This document shows, one piece after another, positions 32,723 to 45,599 of a DNA stretch of 64,000 nt. A model generated the notes under the pieces. The model did not search any database, was not told where the DNA came from, and was given only the letters and a program-made list of their open reading frames with translations. The translations under genes and the position numbers were made by a program. Source of the stretch: Isoetes taiwanensis (lineage: Eukaryota; Streptophyta; Lycopodiopsida; Isoetales; Isoetaceae). Positions within the stretch are counted from its first letter, which is position 1. Each line of letters starts with the position of its first letter. The stretch is from positions 1,775,963 through 1,839,962 of the forward strand of contig JAJEKV010000129.1 in assembly GCA_021234155.1 (NCBI GenBank). The letters run 5' to 3'.

Positions 32723-33049
32723 ATAACTTTCCCATGAACACACTAGAATTTCCTTGTATTTTCTTGATCATACATCGAACCTAAATGAAATCTTTCTTGT
32801 GCTCACATGGTCCATGTAAAGAAAAGAATACGAAGTCCCCCACGCTCCTTCTAATTCGAACCACATGTGGCCCAGTATTCAAGCATAGGAAACGAATGTA
32901 TCATTTTTCTTTTTCTTCTTTGGGACGCACACTACATGAGGAGGCTACTATCCAACTTCAAACTCCAATGGGATTGACTGATGATCAAGACCTCCAAATA
33001 ACAACAGACAGAATCATGGCAATGGTTTTCGCTGGCAGAGAGAAATAGC

Positions 33050-33505
33050 AAAGGATGTCCACTCCAACCTCCCTCTTGTGCACACTTTGCAGATATATGA
33101 ACCGTGTTGAGCAATGACTATAGCCTGTCTTAGACATGATCTAAAGGGATTACTCCAGGGTTGTGTCTCCCTCAGTTAGATGAGGCAAGAACAAGAACAC
33201 GTGTCATCCAAGAAATACAATGAAACATGGTTGAACTAGAGGATCTCCTGACGCATTACATCCGTATTCAAATTAATCCCATTGGAATGGCGCACCATTT
33301 AGGAGATTCAAGCCCATATATTGCCTACACATAGTGGCAAACTATTTGGCCCACTCCATTATAGGAGCCCAAGAAATACAACATCCCAAGGCCTTCACCA
33401 TATTGTCAACATCCCCCTTATTCATACAATGATAGCATAACACCCACGGCCATGTGGGATTTTATATGCAAACCGAATTTAATAAGATTTAAATGAGAAT
33501 GAGAA
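33050..33505 (-). repeat. Relic gypsy LTR, first part (split by a LINE)
   Basis: This follows the order of the 5120-5620 part of the LTR in the same orientation (for example TCTCCCTCAGTTAGATGAGGCAAG). The matching continuation CTGCTAGGTCTCTACCC appears at about 37821 beyond the LINE copy, so the LINE inserted into this old LTR. Confidence 0.6.
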
Positions 33506-33989
33506 TGATTTTTTATCGTCCACTGAGGCCAATCGGCCTATGGGACCCACAAGGAGCGCAGCAAACTTATTACTGTCCGGGTTAAAAAACCCCCGCCCCG
33601 AAGGGTTTTCGAGGGAAAAACCGTGGCAGTAATAAGAATGCTGTCAAACTGTACAAGTATACATCAATGTATATATACATGTCAAGTGTGTGCCCGAGGA
33701 CATAGCTGATCTCGCATGTCCATAACCTCCTGAAGGTATGATCCCAGCACCCGTATGGATGCTGTGCTCAATGTCACATGTAATGGCTGGCGGGCGACCA
33801 ACTTCGCATAAGATAGCGTCCGGAATTTGATCATATCTTTGGGCAACTTTGAAGGGTATGAGATTCATCCTCAATGACTCCCATTTGGCGGCATTGACCA
33901 GAGCATGTCTGGCGTGGCTCACCAATCCATCCGCCTGCCTCAATTTGAAGATGATGTGCTTTGTCGCGAATGGAGGCAATGAGTCTGCC

Positions 33990-36917
33990 TTTTCATGGGC
34001 AAGTGGGTACGCAGTAGCATTGCGGGCCTCGTTCCAATGTGGGATTTATGTGGCGCCGATAGTGTCTTTGTCTTGACATGTTCAAGGGCATTGGCATCCC
34101 AAAGCTTGCTGAGGAAGCAAGCGTCAAGATATTGCCTCAAGCTATGGCGACCGCCTCTGTTTGCATATGTATGCACCTCGTTCTCTGCACATTCCATCTA
34201 GCCAACCGTTGAGCTCTCTTTTTTTTTCCAAGAAGGCCTTATTTTGCGGCCCCATTGCCATGATATAAGCTAGTTTAGGGAGACGAGCATCGTCGATATT
34301 GACCATCTTCTGAAAATAGACAATGTGACGATCAAGGGCCGCCCTCTAAAGAGACAAGAATCCTGTCTCCTGCAGTAGAATTTGATATGGGACTGTGGAC
34401 TTCACCCCTAGTGCTCGTACTAAGAAGGCTTTTTGGACCTGCTCCATGTCATTCCAAGTAGCAAGTGATACTACTGGGCCCCATACTTCCACCCCGTATA
34501 AAAGGACAGGCTCTACTAAGACCTTGAATAGGTGTGACTGATGGGCCCAATCATACAACTCCGCTCTATTACTATTGTTTTGCATTGCATATAGTGCTTT
34601 CTAGCCTGCCGTCACTCGTAGGCGTATGGATGTGTCCCAGTGCATAGTAGAAAGAAACTCCACTCCCAAATACTTGTATGTGGATGCAACTTCCACATTC
34701 TGGCCTTGGTAACTGAAGGAGGGGACCCTCGGCTGACGTGAAGATGATATGAAAACCACCTTAGTCTTGGCGGGTTGACGCCATATATCGGTCGCTTGGC
34801 GGGAATGTGTCCAGGGCATCGAGATGTCGTTGCATGTCTGCTGGTGTGTAAGCTAGGAGGTCCACATCATCAGCATATATTAACTGTCTGATGATCTGAT
34901 AGAGAAGGTGAGCTCCATCGCCCCCATTATCAGCAAGCCAGCTCTCCAATTGATCAATGTAAAGCCCAAACAATGTTGGGGAGAGAGGGCATCCCTGACG
35001 AACCCCGATACTACTATCAAATGGTTGGCTTGTCCGCAGAAACAACCGACCCGAGCATCTTTCATATAGCACATAATCGCGCATTACGCAAATCTACGGG
35101 AACCCCAATTATTGCGGTCTTGCCCATAGTTTTTCCCCGAGGCACGCGATGTCAAACGCCGCCAAAATCCACAAAGCAACAATATAGATCCCGGCGGTTC
35201 CTGCTGTCTTCAATCGAGTTAGTTAGCGTGAAGATGTGGTCAATGGTTGAGTGCCGGGGTCTGAATCCTGCCTGGGTGAGGGCCCGCACCTCTGCTGCCT
35301 CTGCCCAGCCCGTCAACTGCTGCTCGAGAATCCCAGCAAGCAGTTTTGCAAACACCGAACTGACCATGATTGTTCGGTAATTGGCTGGGCAGTGTGGGTC
35401 ACCTGCCTTATAGATGGGAACAACTCTGCGATTAGTCCATGCGGCGGGAAGCCTTCTGTAATGCCTCGTTGAACAAGGCGGTCAGCAAGATCGGTATTAT
35501 GGACGGCCCCGCCCGCTTAAGCAATTCTCACCGCATACCATCCAAGTCCGGGCTTTCCCATTGGCAAGACGTTGTAAGCCTTGTTCCACGTCCAATGCGT
35601 GATTTCCAAAGACTGGGCCTTCTTGCAAGGGTAATGCTGCATGTGCACCCTGAGGGTCGTATAGCTGTTGCAAGTATTGCCTCCACTGCTCGGGAGTGAT
35701 ATTCCCTGTGGGCTGTACTGGCTTTCTAAGAACCCTTCGCCAGAAGGTCCTGGGGTGACGTTCCAGGAGGTAAAACATTTTCCTTGATGCGCTGCAATGT
35801 ACCTGGCTTTCTTAGCTTTAAGGAAGATGCGGTCTTCGTCCCCGACCGCATGTGGGCGTAAAAGCGAGGGTCCGTGAGTTGGCGGAGCCAGCGTTTGTGT
35901 TCCTTGCACTCTGCATCAAACCATTGATTACGTGGGAAGGTTGTGTTCTTGGAGGTCTGTCGCGGGCGGCTTATCCCAAAGCACCTCTCTGCCGCAGTCC
36001 TAAGCACATCAGTCAGCCGGCCTGTCTGTTGCTCTAGTGTAGGATATTGCAAAATTTCTGCCAGGTCATCTATAAGCATCTGGGCATAAGCCCCTGCATG
36101 TTCATAATCCAATCGCAGCTGAGGCACGTGAGGATTTGTTGCACCGAGGGTTCGCACAACCTGAAAGTGCTTGATGACATGCATATCCTGCTCAGGCACC
36201 AACACATAGTCCACCACACTAGATCCGCCCCCTGGTTTTCCTGCCTACAAGTGCTCTTGCGGGTGGAAGGCCACTGTGCCAGTCCATTGCAGATTACCAG
36301 GTCAAAGATACTGCAGAGCAAAAGCAACTGTCGACCATAGCGCGTGACCTGATTGTCATCTGATGTCCGTGGCCAAGCTCCTTCTGCAGGACGCAACTGC
36401 AATATATCATCAGTCAAGGGATCAAATCTCATGGGTTGTTCTACCCCGGTGCGCGCATTGAAGTCTCCAAGGAGTATGACACTGCCCAACTGCTTATGCT
36501 GCTGTATGTCATCATATAGATCGACATAGGGGTCCAGCCTATCCACATCCGAGTGGGTGTGATAGAAGTTGCTTTCTGCATGTGGAAAGTAGCAGGCTGC
36601 CACAAAGAGGGGTCTGCTACTGCAGTTTTGCACACACACCCACATGTACCGGTTGTGCTTGTCTGTCTTGAACAAGGAGATTGACTATGCCAAGGTTGTT
36701 CGGTAGTAGCAGGCAACCCCCCATGCCCCCGCTTTCCTGTGCAATCATTGAAGATTGAGTAGTGCTGGTATCCTGGCAAGTCGGGTATCTTGTGTCCTGC
36801 ATGCTCCCATGTTTCCATGAGGAAGATGAGATCCATGTCTACGACAACTGAGTTGAGACTATCTCCCTTATGCCATGGGAAGCCCCGACAATTCCAGGAG
36901 AGCATGCGGAGGCACAA
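33990..36917 (-). pseudogene. LINE copy A ORF2 (endonuclease-RT), frameshifted
   Basis: The endonuclease starts near 36917 with LRMLSWNCRGF, followed by LIFLMETWEH and the VILLGDFNART block (near 36480). The RT contains GVRQGCPLSPTLFGLYIDQ and the catalytic YADD at about 34866-34877, then the KTKVVFISSS and YKYLGVEF blocks. A thumb-like region ends near 34346 (EVWGPVV, VQKAFLVRAL). The frame changes at least six times. The domain order is that of APE-type LINEs; the clade cannot be decided by eye. Confidence 0.88.
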
Positions 36918-37215
36918 TTCCTATTCGTTGGCAGGGGCAGCAGGTGGGGATTCAGTGGCGACAGCAGAAGGGGTGGCGAAGTGGAAGCGGCTGAGATGTC
37001 GCGAGCAACGTAAGGTGAGGCAACTTGAGCAGCCCGAGATGTCGCGAGCAAATGAAGGTGAGGCAACTTGAGCAGGCGGCGCTGTAGCAAAGCGGCAGCG
37101 GGGGCCCGGAGGTCAGGCCGGAGGGTTAGCAAGATTCAGAGCGGCATTCGGGCGCCTAAAAATTTGCATCTTGCCCCCAATCGGTCCTTCGGCTCCTCCA
37201 CCGCTGCGAATGCTT

Positions 37216-37790
37216 TTAACTTTGGCCAACTTCGTGCTGCGGTCTTCTTGTTGGGCGGGGTCGGTCTCGGTCAACATACAGGCGGTTCCCTTTAGGCTGC
37301 CTACCACGGCGCAGGATGGCTGCTTTCACTTGCGCATCTCGTACTGTGAACGTGACCACCCGTGGGCGGTCTGGGTGCTGGACGCCATGGCGTCTCGCCC
37401 TAATAATGTTTACCAGCATGGGGAATATCATTCGAGCAAGAATCAACATTTGGAGCCGGTTAATGAGGTCCTCCCCTGCCTCTTCTGTCAGGCCACGTAT
37501 CACCATATTGTGGCTTCTCCGTCTCAGCTCTTGGAGCTCTCTGACTGTTGGGTCAATCCTGCCCGGCACAACAGGAGTTATTTGCTGTCGACGGGGCATG
37601 GGCTGTGGCCTACGTTGGGGCGGGGGTGGCATGGAGCGGCTTGGGGGTGCAGTACTAGACGGCCACGGCGACGCCTTCGAGACTCTTGGGCGGTGGACCG
37701 GCTGCCGGTGGGCGTATAGTGGTCCGTCCTTCCTTCCGGCCGTGAGCTTAGCTCCTGCTGAAATTGTTGCTGCCTTGTCAATTCACGCAT
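37216..37790 (-). pseudogene. LINE copy A ORF1 (RNA-binding, L1 ORF1-like)
   Basis: A basic Arg/Pro-rich product contains SHNMVIRGLTEEAGEDL and a VVTFTVRDAQVKAAILRRGR segment, resembling the RRM-like core of L1 ORF1 proteins. It is broken from the upstream part. Its role would be binding of the element RNA. Confidence 0.6.
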
Positions 37791-37799
37791 GCACCTAGG

Positions 37800-38868
37800 A
37801 GCATCTCTTACAAGACAAGACTGCTAGGTCTCTACCCTGGATATTATGAAATGCAAGCTTGCTCAAAATTGCAAGTATTTCCACCTTTACTTCATAATAA
37901 GTCTTGAAGTCTAGTATTTCTTGAAGTCTAGTATCTATTTCATTGGCTATTTCTTGAAGTCTAGTATAGTTTGAGTAAAACTTTAATATATTACCCTAAA
38001 CATCATTTTGAGAAGGGGATGTCGATCAAATAGAGACACACAGACATTTTAATTTATAATACAAGGCATCTCAAAATGTTCATTCTTACATCCTTACGTA
38101 AACTTTTATAATACTTTCAATACGAGAATACTATAAAAATCAATTCAATTCAATTTCATGGTATAAATATTCATTTAAGGATGGGATACATCACACAATC
38201 TTGTAATGCTTCTTTCAGAATGAAGCATAAATTTAGCTTTATCCATACAAGAAATTTATCGCGGCAGAACATTTCTCTTCCCCGGCTCTCCTGTATTTGA
38301 CGGAATGAGCTAGAAGAAGGAAATACTCTCGGGGCAAAGATCTCTCTCTACTGATCCATTTGGTAATAGTGGATGCCTGTCAGTCTAGGAATAAGCAGGA
38401 TTGGAACCTATTTAGTGCCTAGTGTCTAAAGAATACAGTGGGAGCTTTATTGCTAGCCACCATGCAACAAAGTCCTACGGTTGAATTAAACAATCGGATT
38501 CAAATTAAAAAAGTTTTGGTCCACATGAAATACTCTAGGATATATGATCGGTCTAAAAAATTGCGTACACTACAGAAGAAGAAAGACGATCCATTAAAGA
38601 AGACAATCCAAGAGTGCTTAAAGAGCACTGACTTGTCTAAATTTTAAACCAATTAACCCCAAACGACTCAATTGCGTTGTGCATGCTAGGAAGAAGATTC
38701 TAGACAGCCATGGGCTTAATTTCCAACATACGTCCTGCAATGATGATTGAAATTTGAGCAATCTGAGTCGAACTTTAACAACACAAATTCAAATCAACGA
38801 CACAAGGATTTACGGATGTTGCCTAAAAGAAACCTTAACAGTGAATTGAATGTGTTTACAAACTATCT
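37800..38868. other. Relic LTR remainder and spacer
   Basis: CTGCTAGGTCTCTACCC at about 37821 resumes the LTR seen at 33050-33505. The rest is AT-rich without a recognisable gene; a plus-strand ORF at 38438-38647 is basic and low in complexity. Confidence 0.4.
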
Positions 38869-39246
38869 TTAGAAAAATGGCAGCCTGTTTATATCACCTT
38901 TCCCTTGTTTACCAAGAATATAAGAAGAGATTTTCATCTCTCTTTTTATCTTTGCAGAAGTTGAAGCTGCAAGCTGCAAGCCTAATGGCATATCTTTGTA
39001 ATTACAATTATCTATAGAATACAGTTCCCAGCGCTTTATTCCACACTTCTCCAAAGCAGAAGTTATCCTTTCTTCTTGATTCTCTACTGGCCAAAGTCCA
39101 TCAGGAGATACCAAAATGGCACCTGTATAGGATAATCCGGCTGATGCTGCGGCACCACTATAATAAAAAAGTCCCCATGATAAGTCATCCACTACATCAA
39201 CAATCCTCCAGAACTCTTTTGAAACTACTCCATTATCAAGAACTCT
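38869..39246 (-). CDS. Violaxanthin de-epoxidase-related protein, terminal exon
   Basis: The minus-strand exon reads from about 39246 (after GATGAAG) to a stop at 38869. It encodes KEFWRIVDVVDDLSWGLFYY, SGAAASAGLSYTGAILVS, then DGLWP, a helical stretch ending CGIKRWELYSIDNCN and DMPLG. This pattern resembles the C-terminal part of plant violaxanthin de-epoxidase-related (plastid-targeted VDE-like) proteins, as recalled. Upstream exons were not found between the two LINE copies, so the gene is partial or a relic. The frame is open over about 120 residues. Confidence 0.6.
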   Translation of the reverse strand, partial: RVLDNGVVSKEFWRIVDVVDDLSWGLFYYSGAAASAGLSYTGAILVSPDGLWPVENQEERITSALEKCGIKRWELYSIDNCNYKDMPLGLQLAASTSAKIKREMKISSYILGKQGKGDINRLPFF

Positions 39247-39907
39247 TCATCGGTTGGAGACACATAACAATTGTAATCTAATGCAAGAAATGATTCTAAA
39301 TACTATGGCACAAAGAACTAAATGCTAAATTACCACTCATGATATATTAAACTGCAAAACCATCAGCAACATGGACAGCAGAAATAAAATTGCAACTTAA
39401 GAGCATTTCCTGCAAAGGAAAGTGCACAGTTTTAGTTTACAGTGACATACCTGACGGGATCACAAAATAAAAAGCTCTGCTTTTCTAGTATACTGGTGCA
39501 AGCGAATATTTTAACCTGTAGAAAGAAATCCGAAAGGTTTTCAAGAAAGGCAGAGGGGCCCAGGATTGAAATAACGGAAGCATTACATACAAAAAACCAT
39601 CAGTAAGCTGATTGCAGAAGCGATGTTGACATCGCTCGATTGAGGTCCTCGATTCAAACCAAGGACCTCCCGATTTGTTACCACCAGTCAAAAGGAAATT
39701 CACCTAAGGCAGCGATTAATCACCTGAGGCAGAGGTAAGAAATTCAATTCAAGGACTTGAGACAATTGCATGTCGCCAGCGCTCCTTTGGAAACAGCTGC
39801 AGCATCGTATGGAAGCTTAAAGCTTCCTATCCTAACAGGCTATTTGCCCTGGCCGATAACAACGCAAATTAGGGAAAAACCAAAAAGAGGCCGACCAATT
39901 CTTCTGC
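39247..39907. other. Spacer with a possible tRNA-like SINE relic
   Basis: On the minus strand around 39640-39700 a GGTTTGAATCG box and TGGTGGTAACA could be pol III boxes. No tail or duplication was seen. No gene is supported. Confidence 0.3.
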
Positions 39908-40204
39908 TTAGCTGCTAATCCACAAAGCCTGCTCATCTATGCAGCGTATGAAGAATTGCATTTCCCCTTTCTCTGCATCACATTTTCTGTTTAATTGTTG
40001 AAGAACAACATGGTTTAAAGTTGGATACAGGCGATCATTAGATATGAAAATGGGTTTGTGCTTCGATAAATCCATCCCTTCCAGGGATCCAACTTCACCA
40101 AATTCGGCGAGAACAGGGTGCAGAACATGGGCGCATGCTTCTCTTTCAATCTGGCTGCATACGTGTTCTGGAAAGCCGCATTTAGATTGCGGCGCAGAAC
40201 ACAA
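39908..40204 (-). CDS. Unrecognised exon-like ORF (Cys-containing)
   Basis: A 98-codon frame looks more protein-like than its surroundings (CSQIEREACAHVLHPVLAEF, then KHKPIFISNDRLYPTLNHVV). It ends in a regular stop. No splice acceptor AG is evident just before it, and I do not recognise the family. It could be the last exon of a host gene related to the adjacent VDE-like exon or a captured fragment. Confidence 0.35.
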   Translation of the reverse strand: MCSAPQSKCGFPEHVCSQIEREACAHVLHPVLAEFGEVGSLEGMDLSKHKPIFISNDRLYPTLNHVVLQQLNRKCDAEKGEMQFFIRCIDEQALWISS

Positions 40205-41747
40205 AGAAAAGAAAAAGAATAATTACAAACTGAATTATATATGTTTTGATAAAAACAAGAATTGGCATCCCTTAAAGGTCATGTAATATTGCACCTATTG
40301 GTGCAAAGTGATGCTCTCAAGGATTAGCATCAATTAATATAATAGTCTCCTCCAAAGATACTAGTAAGAAGTGAAAATATGAATTTCATTTTCTATCCTA
40401 CAGCTTCCCATGGACATTAAAATACCATCTATCTATCGAACCATCTCTTTGAGAAAAGCCGTAAGACAAGGAATTTTATCTGCGTAGAATGAAGATAAGC
40501 CTTCTTTCCATCAAACATCATCTAATAGCATGGTGATAAACTTAAAATTCTGCTGATTGCAATATAAGAAGGTGTAAAATACCAGTATTCCCATGCTAGT
40601 AGTAACCACATGCCCCTCCAAAAGAAGCATGAGAGCATACCATCGTTGCCTAATGCTAGGTCTTCCTGCTACTGCTAGTTGGAGAGCATTTTATGCAATG
40701 CAAAACAATTGTTTCGTGCAGAGACTCATGATTGGTCACAGAAAGCCCACTTGTTTTTGGCTTTGATCGAGCCTGTTTTACTGTAAGGTTATGAATTGTG
40801 GAGCCTGCCATTAGTGCTAGTGCTTGATTATTATCTATTAGTTGTGCAACTTCTATTAGTTGGGATTTAATCTATGGCAATAAATCGCCGGTCATGTCAC
40901 TTTTGAAAAGGTTAGAGAGAAGCTAGTAACTGCTCTGTGGCTCCAAAGAATACATTGTTTTTTCGTAACTATTTCTACTATGACTTAAAATATGTGCAAC
41001 AAACATGCCAGAAGGTTTGCTGTAGATCTTTTGCTAAGATTTTGGTCGAAGGTTTTATTGGGTGATTGCTTTTTTTTTCTAGTGGCTTTTATTGCAATGG
41101 TTCGTCTTCTTGCTATTTTGTTAGTTTGCTTTCTACGTTCTCGCGGGCAGGGGCCGGATTCATGCATGTGGCCCTTGTTCCAATCTGAAAGGTCCTGGCC
41201 TGCAGGGGATTGATCTGGTGGTGGGGAGAGCAGTGGCGGTTCATATATCGTTCAGGAGGGGTTGTTGTTCCAGAAGGTTTTCCAGTAGTTTATAAGCTGC
41301 ATGGCCGTCCATTGTTTTCCAAGCTTCTCTCAGTTATGGCAGCGGAATCATGCTCTCCTGCAGGTATCTAAGTCTGCTCCAGTCTTGCAGTCGTCATGTT
41401 TTTGAGGAGGCTGGCCAGGGAGGTATCGGGCAGGGGCAGTCTGGATGTTGAGGGGCGTCCTGCTGAAAGTAGCGTTGTTGCAGAATGCAGGGCTTTGTGG
41501 GAAGGGTTTAAGCTCGCTGAGAATTCTAATTTTCATGGGAGCACATTTGCGGAGCAGCCGGAGCCCCTTTTGGCAGATACAGGCCAGGGGAAGAAGTTGG
41601 ACGCAGGTGGGAAGGATGCAGCTGGGGATAAGAGTTGGCAGTTTGTGGAGTGTCTGCGTTTGTTTGAAGACAAGGGGCCAGGTGGACAGAATTTCGGAGG
41701 TAAGAAACCTGTGTTGGCAAAGAAGGAAGGAAGGAAGGAAGGAAGGT
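40205..41747. other. Spacer; possible start of the HUH element
   Basis: Mostly featureless. From about 41396 a GC-richer plus-strand frame runs to 41745 and ends KKPVLAKKEGRKEG before the LINE. It could be the upstream part of the ORF that resumes near 47065 (NKKPRMSCGEA), but the link is speculative. A GAAGG microsatellite (41722-41745) marks the LINE 3' junction. Confidence 0.35.
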
Positions 41748-41959
41748 ACTTTTATCGTCCACGGAGACCAATCGGTCTATGGGACCCAATACAAAAACGC
41801 AGCAAGCGGATTACTGCCCGGGTTAAAAAACCCCCGCCCCGAAGGTTTTCGAGGGAAAAACCGTGGCAGCAATCAGCCTGCTGACAAACTGTCCTAACAT
41901 ATAAAATGCAGAAACACCCAAATATATACAGTCATGCACCACACCCGTAGTGCCTAATT

Positions 41960-44900
41960 AGCGGGCAGCCAGGCGGGGGCAAAGGTGACCTCGCAGGTCC
42001 AGTACCTCATGAATGTACGACCCGGAGACGCACGCATCGGCGGTGTGTTCATCAGCAAATGCAAGGGGCAAGTCCGCCGCACTAAGGGAGCGCATGCGCC
42101 CGGGATCCGACCAACGCTGGGCAACTCGGAAAGTGTGAGACTCATCCTCAATGGCACCCGCTTGACAAAGACCGACATAGCCCTTGTCTGGCGGGGCTCC
42201 CCAATCCACCGCGCCCGCCTCGATGAAGATGGTGGGCACCCGTCGCGAATGGAGGCAATGAGTCCGCGCTTTTTCGGCAAATGGGAACGCAGTAGAATTT
42301 GTGGGGCCCGGGCTAACACGGGGTTGATGTGCTCCTTGTAATGGGCCATTTTGACTGTTCTAGAAGCCGAGGTCCCGAGCTTGCCAAGGAAACAAAGCGT
42401 CTAGGTACTCCCCACAGTACGCCACGATCGGCCCATGTGCCCCACATGCGCATCACATGCTCACCGCGTTCCATCTAGCGAACCAGCGATCTCTCTTACC
42501 CCTCCAACAGGCCCTAAGCGCCGCTGCGGACCCATGGCCACAAAGTAAGCCAGTCGCGGGGAGCCGAGCATCACCCATAGTAACCACTTTCTCGAAAATA
42601 GGCGATGTGTCTATCAAGGGTCGCTTTCGGCGGCAAGAATCCAGCTCTGCGTAGAGAATCGATAGGGGATTGAAGGTTTCACCCCAAGTGCGGGTGCCAA
42701 AAATGCCTTCGCACCTGCTCCAAGTCATTCCAGTCGCCAAAGAGACAACCGGGCCCCAAACCTCGACCCGTCTGAAGGGCCGGGCTCGACCCGGTGCGGA
42801 GCATGATGTGACCGATGGCCCCAATCATAGAGCTCTCGCGGGTGATCGCGCATGGCATAAAGCGCTTTCCGGCCTTTGTCACCACATAGCGGATAGACGC
42901 CTCCCAGCAGAGTGAGGAGGGGAACTCCACCCCTAGGTACTTGTAGGTGGGTGTGACGTCCACAGGCTGTCCCCGATATGTGAGTGCAGGAGGCATGGGG
43001 TGACGTGAAGAGGATATGAGAACCACCACGGTCTTGGCGGATTGACGCGCATGTCCGTAGCGACAAAAAATGTGTCCAGGGCATCCGTGTGAGACGCATA
43101 GCTTCGGGTGTGGGCCAGCAGCCAATATCGTCCCGCATAGATGAGCTGGCGGATGACCTGGTGCAAAAGCTGTATGCCATCCCCCCCATGCTCAGTAAGC
43201 CAGGGCTCTAACTGATCAATGTAGAGGCCAAAAAGTGTTGGCGAGAGGGGGCAACCCTGCCGGACCCCGATACTACTGGTGAATGCTTGGCCCGTCGGCT
43301 GCATCCTACCAAAACAACTCTCATACAATCGTATATGGCATTACGCACGAAAAAATGGAGCCCGCTTGACGCAGCCTAGCCTACGCCTTTTCCCCGGAAC
43401 CGTATCAAAAGCCTTCGCGAAGTCCACAAAGCGGCAATACAAGTTCTCGATGATTCCTACCGCCTTCAATCGATGCCCGCGGTGTAAAGATATGGTCAAT
43501 CGCCGAAAGTGGCGGGGTCTAAAGCCCGCCTGTGTGAGGGGCTCGCGACATCTGTGCGCCTCTGCCAGCCGGTCAACTGCTGCTTTCGAGAATGCCGATA
43601 ACGGTTTGGCAAATCTTGAATCGACCATGATCGTCCGGTAATTGGCCGGACAGTGTGGGTCGCCCGCCTTGTGAATGGGAACAACCCTGCTTGTGGTCCA
43701 TTGTCGGGGAGACCTTCCCCGCAATGCTCTGTTGAACGGGGTAGTGAGGACCGCACAAGCCCGGTTGCCACGCCCATTTGAGTAACTTCGGCGCGCATAC
43801 CATCGGTGGTCACCCTTCCCATTAGCCGGCCGTTCGCGGGCCCTCCTCAACATCCTCGGCCACGAGAACCAATGGGGGGCCATGCTTGTGGGGGTATGGG
43901 CGTCTGCCCCTGGCGGGTCATAGAGCTGCTTTGCAAGTATCGCTTCCCCTCGCCCGTGTGATGTCCCCACGAGGGGTTGGCCTTCGGCACCCCGCGCCAA
44001 AAGGTTCGAGGATGAGTGTCCAAGAGGGTCAACATCTCCCCGATGATGCACGGCAAGGTACCGCCGCCTTTGTGTCCTTCGGATGGGCGCTGATGCGGTG
44101 GTGGCCTGCAAGCCGGTACTGATCCGTAATGTGAGCCGGCTGCCGCTTGCGTTCTTTACACTCGCATCAAACCATCGGTTACGCTGGAATGTTCTTGACC
44201 ACGAGGCGGCGGGGGATCTGCCAAAGCACCCGCCCATCGCATCCCGTAATAGCGAAGTCGGTGGTCCGCTCACGCTCTAGTGTGGAGGTCCGCAGAATTG
44301 CGGGAGGGCGTCCATGAGCATCTCGGCGTAGTCCTCTGCTGCTCATAATCTAGTCTCAACCGAGGACGGCGGGGCTGGCATAGTGGGGGGTTCCGGCGGC
44401 TTGCCAAACGGGTCTAAATAAAGTGGGAGGTGATCCGAGTCGACCTCCTCATCCCGGCTTAATATCGTGCCCACCCGAAAACGACCGATGAGATGCATAT
44501 CTTGCGCAACTACGAGCACATAGTCCACCACACTAGACCCTCCCCCCTGATTGTCCTGTCTGCATGTGCACTTGCGAGAATCGGGCCACTGTGAAAGGCC
44601 ATTGCAAATTATCAAGTCAAAAATGCCACATAGCAGAGCAACTGCCCCCCAAAGCGAGTGACTCGGTATCCGACCCTCGCGGGGCGGGTTGCTTCAAGGG
44701 GGGCGAAGCTGCAGGACATCGTCGGCCGAGGGGTCAAGTCGCATGGGCTGCTCTACTCCCCGGGTCCGCATTGAAATCTCCAAGAAGGACGACCCTACCC
44801 AACTGCTGGTGGCTGGCCAGATGTCATCATATAGATCGACATAAGGGTCCATCCTATCCGCATCGGGGGTGGGCTGCGATAGAAGGTCTTTGTCATGGCG

Positions 44901-45323
44901 AGGGAAATAACAGCGCCGTAAAAAGAGGGTTGCCATCGGGTATTATGCACACGAACCCACAAGTACCGGTTGTGTGCATGCGTCTTCCGGAGGGTAACCG
45001 AATGTGCCAAGGTTGTCCGGTAGTAGCAAGCCACTCCACCATGACCCCTCCGTCTGTCATGTATTGAAGACCGAAATGTTGGTAACCCGGCCAGATCGGT
45101 AGCTCAGTGCCCGGCATGCTCCCATGTCTCCATGAGAAAGATGAGATCCATATCGGGCTGCCACGGGAGTTCGACCGGCCCCCTTCGCCCAAGGGAAGCC
45201 TCGACAATTCCATGAGACCACCCAAGACACAATTCCTATTTGTCGGCCGGGGATGGTATCGCAAACGAGTCGCGGGGAGGACGGGGAGGGCGGAGGGAGA
45301 AGTAGATGGAGTGGAAGTAGCAT
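41960..45323 (-). pseudogene. LINE copy B ORF2 (endonuclease-RT), frameshifted
   Basis: The endonuclease start (VSWNCRGFPW, near 45230) and a DFN-type block are followed by a QRNRWFDASVKNAS segment (near 44180). RT blocks then follow: AKAFDTVPGKRR (about 43400), GVRQGCPLSPTLFGLYIDQL (about 43250) and a damaged YA(G)R where copy A has YADD (about 43137). The YKYLGVEF block lies near 42925. Loss of the YADD motif and many frame changes indicate a dead copy. Confidence 0.85.
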
Positions 45324-45599
45324 GTGGCCGAGAGGGCGGGCCGTGAGGGAGCGAGGAGTAGGAGCGAGGAGAAGGGGGGCCGTGGTAGGAGAAGCGGAAG
45401 CAGGGCCGCTCGCGGTACCGCGGTTGGGGCGGGGTCCGCAGCGCAGCGCGTGCTATCGGAAAATGTGCATCCCGCCTCCGAACCAATCCCCGGCACCCCG
45501 GTGGCGAATGCCTCGACCCGACCAGCTCTGTCTGCGTGCCTCTGTTGCACGGGTGTGAGGTCCCGGTCCACGCATGAGGATGTCCCCTTCAACATCGGC

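Larger units (their letters stand above)
33506..37799 (-). mobile_element. LINE, copy A (APE endonuclease and RT)
   Basis: A non-LTR retrotransposon in minus orientation. From 5' to 3' it has an ORF1-like piece (37216-37790), an apurinic-type endonuclease, RT and a 3' untranslated end beginning at about 33650. The 3' end is not poly(A) but GATAAAAAA followed by short TCATTC repeats, as also found (with CCTTC repeats) in copy B. Multiple frameshifts make it inactive. The 5' end is shorter than copy B. Confidence 0.88.

Noticed and set aside
32785-33048. Plus-strand ORF of 87 codons
   Set aside because: No recognised motif, and the surrounding sequence merges into a relic LTR.
39600-39710. tRNA gene or SINE
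   Set aside because: Box-like motifs are present but no cloverleaf, tail or duplication could be shown.
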